This document shows positions 62,975 through 64,000 of a stretch of DNA of 64,000 nt, piece after piece. This DNA is from Mycobacterium sp. E1214 (lineage in GTDB: Bacteria; Actinomycetota; Actinomycetes; Mycobacteriales; Mycobacteriaceae). The notes under the pieces are model-generated. The model had not been told where the DNA came from. It saw nothing but the letters and a program-made list of their open reading frames with translations, and searched no databases. The translations under genes were made by a program, and so were the position numbers. Location: contig NZ_LZJC01000171.1 of assembly GCF_001666755.1 (NCBI RefSeq), forward strand, positions 1 through 64,000, read 5' to 3'. Position 1 is the first letter of the stretch. Every line of letters starts with the position of its first letter.

Positions 62975-63744
62975 TCGGCCGGCCGCAGCATGTAACCGAC
63001 GCCGCGCACGGTGTGGATCATCGGCTTGTGGCCGGAGTCGATCTTCTTGCGCAGGTAGGAGATGTAGAGGTCGACGATGCTGGTGCGACCGGCGAAGTCG
63101 TAGTTCCACACGCGGTCCAGGATTTCCGAGCGGCTCAACGCGCGGCGCGGGTTGCGCATGAGGAAGCGCAGCAACTCGAATTCGGTGGAGGACAACGACA
63201 CCGGGGTGCCGGCGCGCGTCACCTCGCGGCTGGCCGTGTCGACTTTGAGGTCACCCACCTTCAGGGTCTCGGCGGTCGGGGCCGGTTGGTGGCTGGACCG
63301 ACGCAGTAGGCCGCGAAGGCGGGCCACCAGTTCCTCGAGGCTGAACGGCTTGGTCATGTAGTCGTCGGCGCCCGCCGTGAGCCCGGTGACGCGGTCCATC
63401 ACCGAGTCGCGCGCGGTGAGGAACAGGGTGGGGGTGTAGGCGTCGGACTGGCGGACGCGTTCGAGGATCCGCAGCCCGTCGACGTCGGGCAGCATGATGT
63501 CGAGCACCAGCACGTCGGGGTTGACCCGCTCGAACTTCGCCAGGGCCTCTCGCCCGTTGTGGGCGATCTCGACGACCCAGCCCTCGTAGTGCAGCGCCAT
63601 CTTCACCAGGTTGGTCAGCGCGGGCTCGTCGTCGACCAACAGGACGCGGATGGGCGACCCGTCGGCGCGGTGAATCCTGGGCAACTGCCCCAAAATGGCC
63701 TGGCGTGGACGCTGGCCACCCGCATATCCCGACATTGCGGTCAT
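62971..63744 (-). CDS. trcR: Response regulator TrcR
   Basis: The 257-aa protein is placed from ATG 63744 (MTAMSGYAGGQRPRQ), the length of M. tuberculosis TrcR; ATG 63735 is an alternative. The receiver has VLLVDDEPALTNLVKMAL, DVLVLDIMLPDVDG (phosphoacceptor) and DDYMTKPFSLEELV. The OmpR-type DNA-binding domain ends DLYISYLRKKIDSGHKPMIHTVRGVGYMLRP. It is the first gene of the trcRS operon. Confidence 0.95.
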   Translation of the reverse strand: MTAMSGYAGGQRPRQAILGQLPRIHRADGSPIRVLLVDDEPALTNLVKMALHYEGWVVEIAHNGREALAKFERVNPDVLVLDIMLPDVDGLRILERVRQSDAYTPTLFLTARDSVMDRVTGLTAGADDYMTKPFSLEELVARLRGLLRRSSHQPAPTAETLKVGDLKVDTASREVTRAGTPVSLSSTEFELLRFLMRNPRRALSRSEILDRVWNYDFAGRTSIVDLYISYLRKKIDSGHKPMIHTVRGVGYMLRPAE

Positions 63745-64000
63745 GCTCCTACATTCTGGCCACCCACACACCTGGTTGTCACGGAGTTCATAGAGTTCTC
63801 AAATGTCGGCGTGCGGGCCGGCTCACCTCCGACGAAATTCACATATGTGTTTTCTATGCGTCCGGTGTGGCGCCTTGAAGCCGGCTGTCGACCGAAAAAC
63901 ACTGGACCGCAGAGCCATTGGGACGACGGCGACGCGCCGCCCCTGGGCTCGACGATTCGGGTCGCCGGTGCCGGCCCGGCGTTCGCCTCGTGGCTCGCCA
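63745..64000. other. Window end, upstream of trcR, no supported gene
   Basis: This is 256 bases with the trcR promoter region (AT-rich around 63770-63860, for example AAATTCACATATGTGTTTTC, with the palindrome CACATATGTG at 63839-63848). A plus-strand frame from ATG 63856 stays open to the window end (48 codons) but has no ribosome site or recognised sequence, so I do not call it. Confidence 0.4.

Noticed and set aside
63856..64000. Plus-strand ORF open to the window end
   Set aside because: No ribosome site, no similarity seen, and short; other frames are also open here.

Overview
The window is very GC-rich DNA from a slow-growing, non-tuberculous Mycobacterium. The right two thirds carry, in order, the gene set that M. 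tuberculosis has from Rv1006 to Rv1033c: metG, tatD, rpfB, ksgA, ispE, pks16, pth, rplY, lpqT, prs, glmU, tRNA-Gln, a TetR gene, mfd, mazG, lpqU, eno, a divIC-type gene, a DUF501 gene, ppx2, kdp and trcRS. A PPE-SVP protein and many GTG starts with 4-base stop/start overlaps fit the same assignment. The species was not determined; Mycobacterium avium complex or a relative is plausible but is inference.

Region 1 (1-22.6 kb) is accessory and is the most unusual part. After a truncated FAD oxidoreductase gene comes what looks like a complete Wzx/Wzy-type exopolysaccharide locus. The plus-strand unit has a lipoprotein, a GAF-GGDEF-EAL c-di-GMP enzyme, a second copy of the lipoprotein, a Wzz/tyrosine-kinase-like protein whose P-loop lacks lysine, a Wzy-like polymerase, a GT4 glycosyltransferase, an aldo/keto reductase and a GMC-type oxidoreductase. 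Minus-strand units have a GT4 enzyme and a methyltransferase, and then PPE, an RmlC-like epimerase, a WbaP/WcaJ-like initiating transferase, a Wzx-like flippase and a GT2-GT4 fusion. A FkbM-like gene lies between. Initiation, export, polymerisation, length control, tailoring and c-di-GMP signalling are therefore side by side, which is not the usual mycobacterial layout.

Region 2 (22.6-27.1 kb) holds two tandem TetR regulators of the gamma-butyrolactone-receptor-like type, a BcsB-like secreted and membrane-anchored protein, and a one-domain PAS protein.

Region 3 (27.1-52.4 kb) is conserved housekeeping: tRNA charging, resuscitation and ribosome maturation (rpfB-ksgA-ispE), peptidyl-tRNA hydrolase and L25, PRPP and UDP-GlcNAc synthesis, transcription-coupled repair (mfd), nucleotide clean-up (mazG), enolase, division and polyphosphate. 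Genes that I do not recall in the M. tuberculosis arrangement are an SDR, an ArsC-like protein and a divergent diaminopimelate-decarboxylase-like gene that separates the TetR gene from mfd.

Region 4 (52.4-64 kb) has a small winged-helix-like gene embedded in a repeat family that also occurs at 36.1-36.4 kb. The potassium operon follows, in the order micro-ORF-kdpF-A-B-C-D-E and all on the minus strand, and then the trcS/trcR two-component system. Two 17-bp direct repeats upstream of kdp are candidate response-regulator sites. The last 256 bases have no gene I can support.
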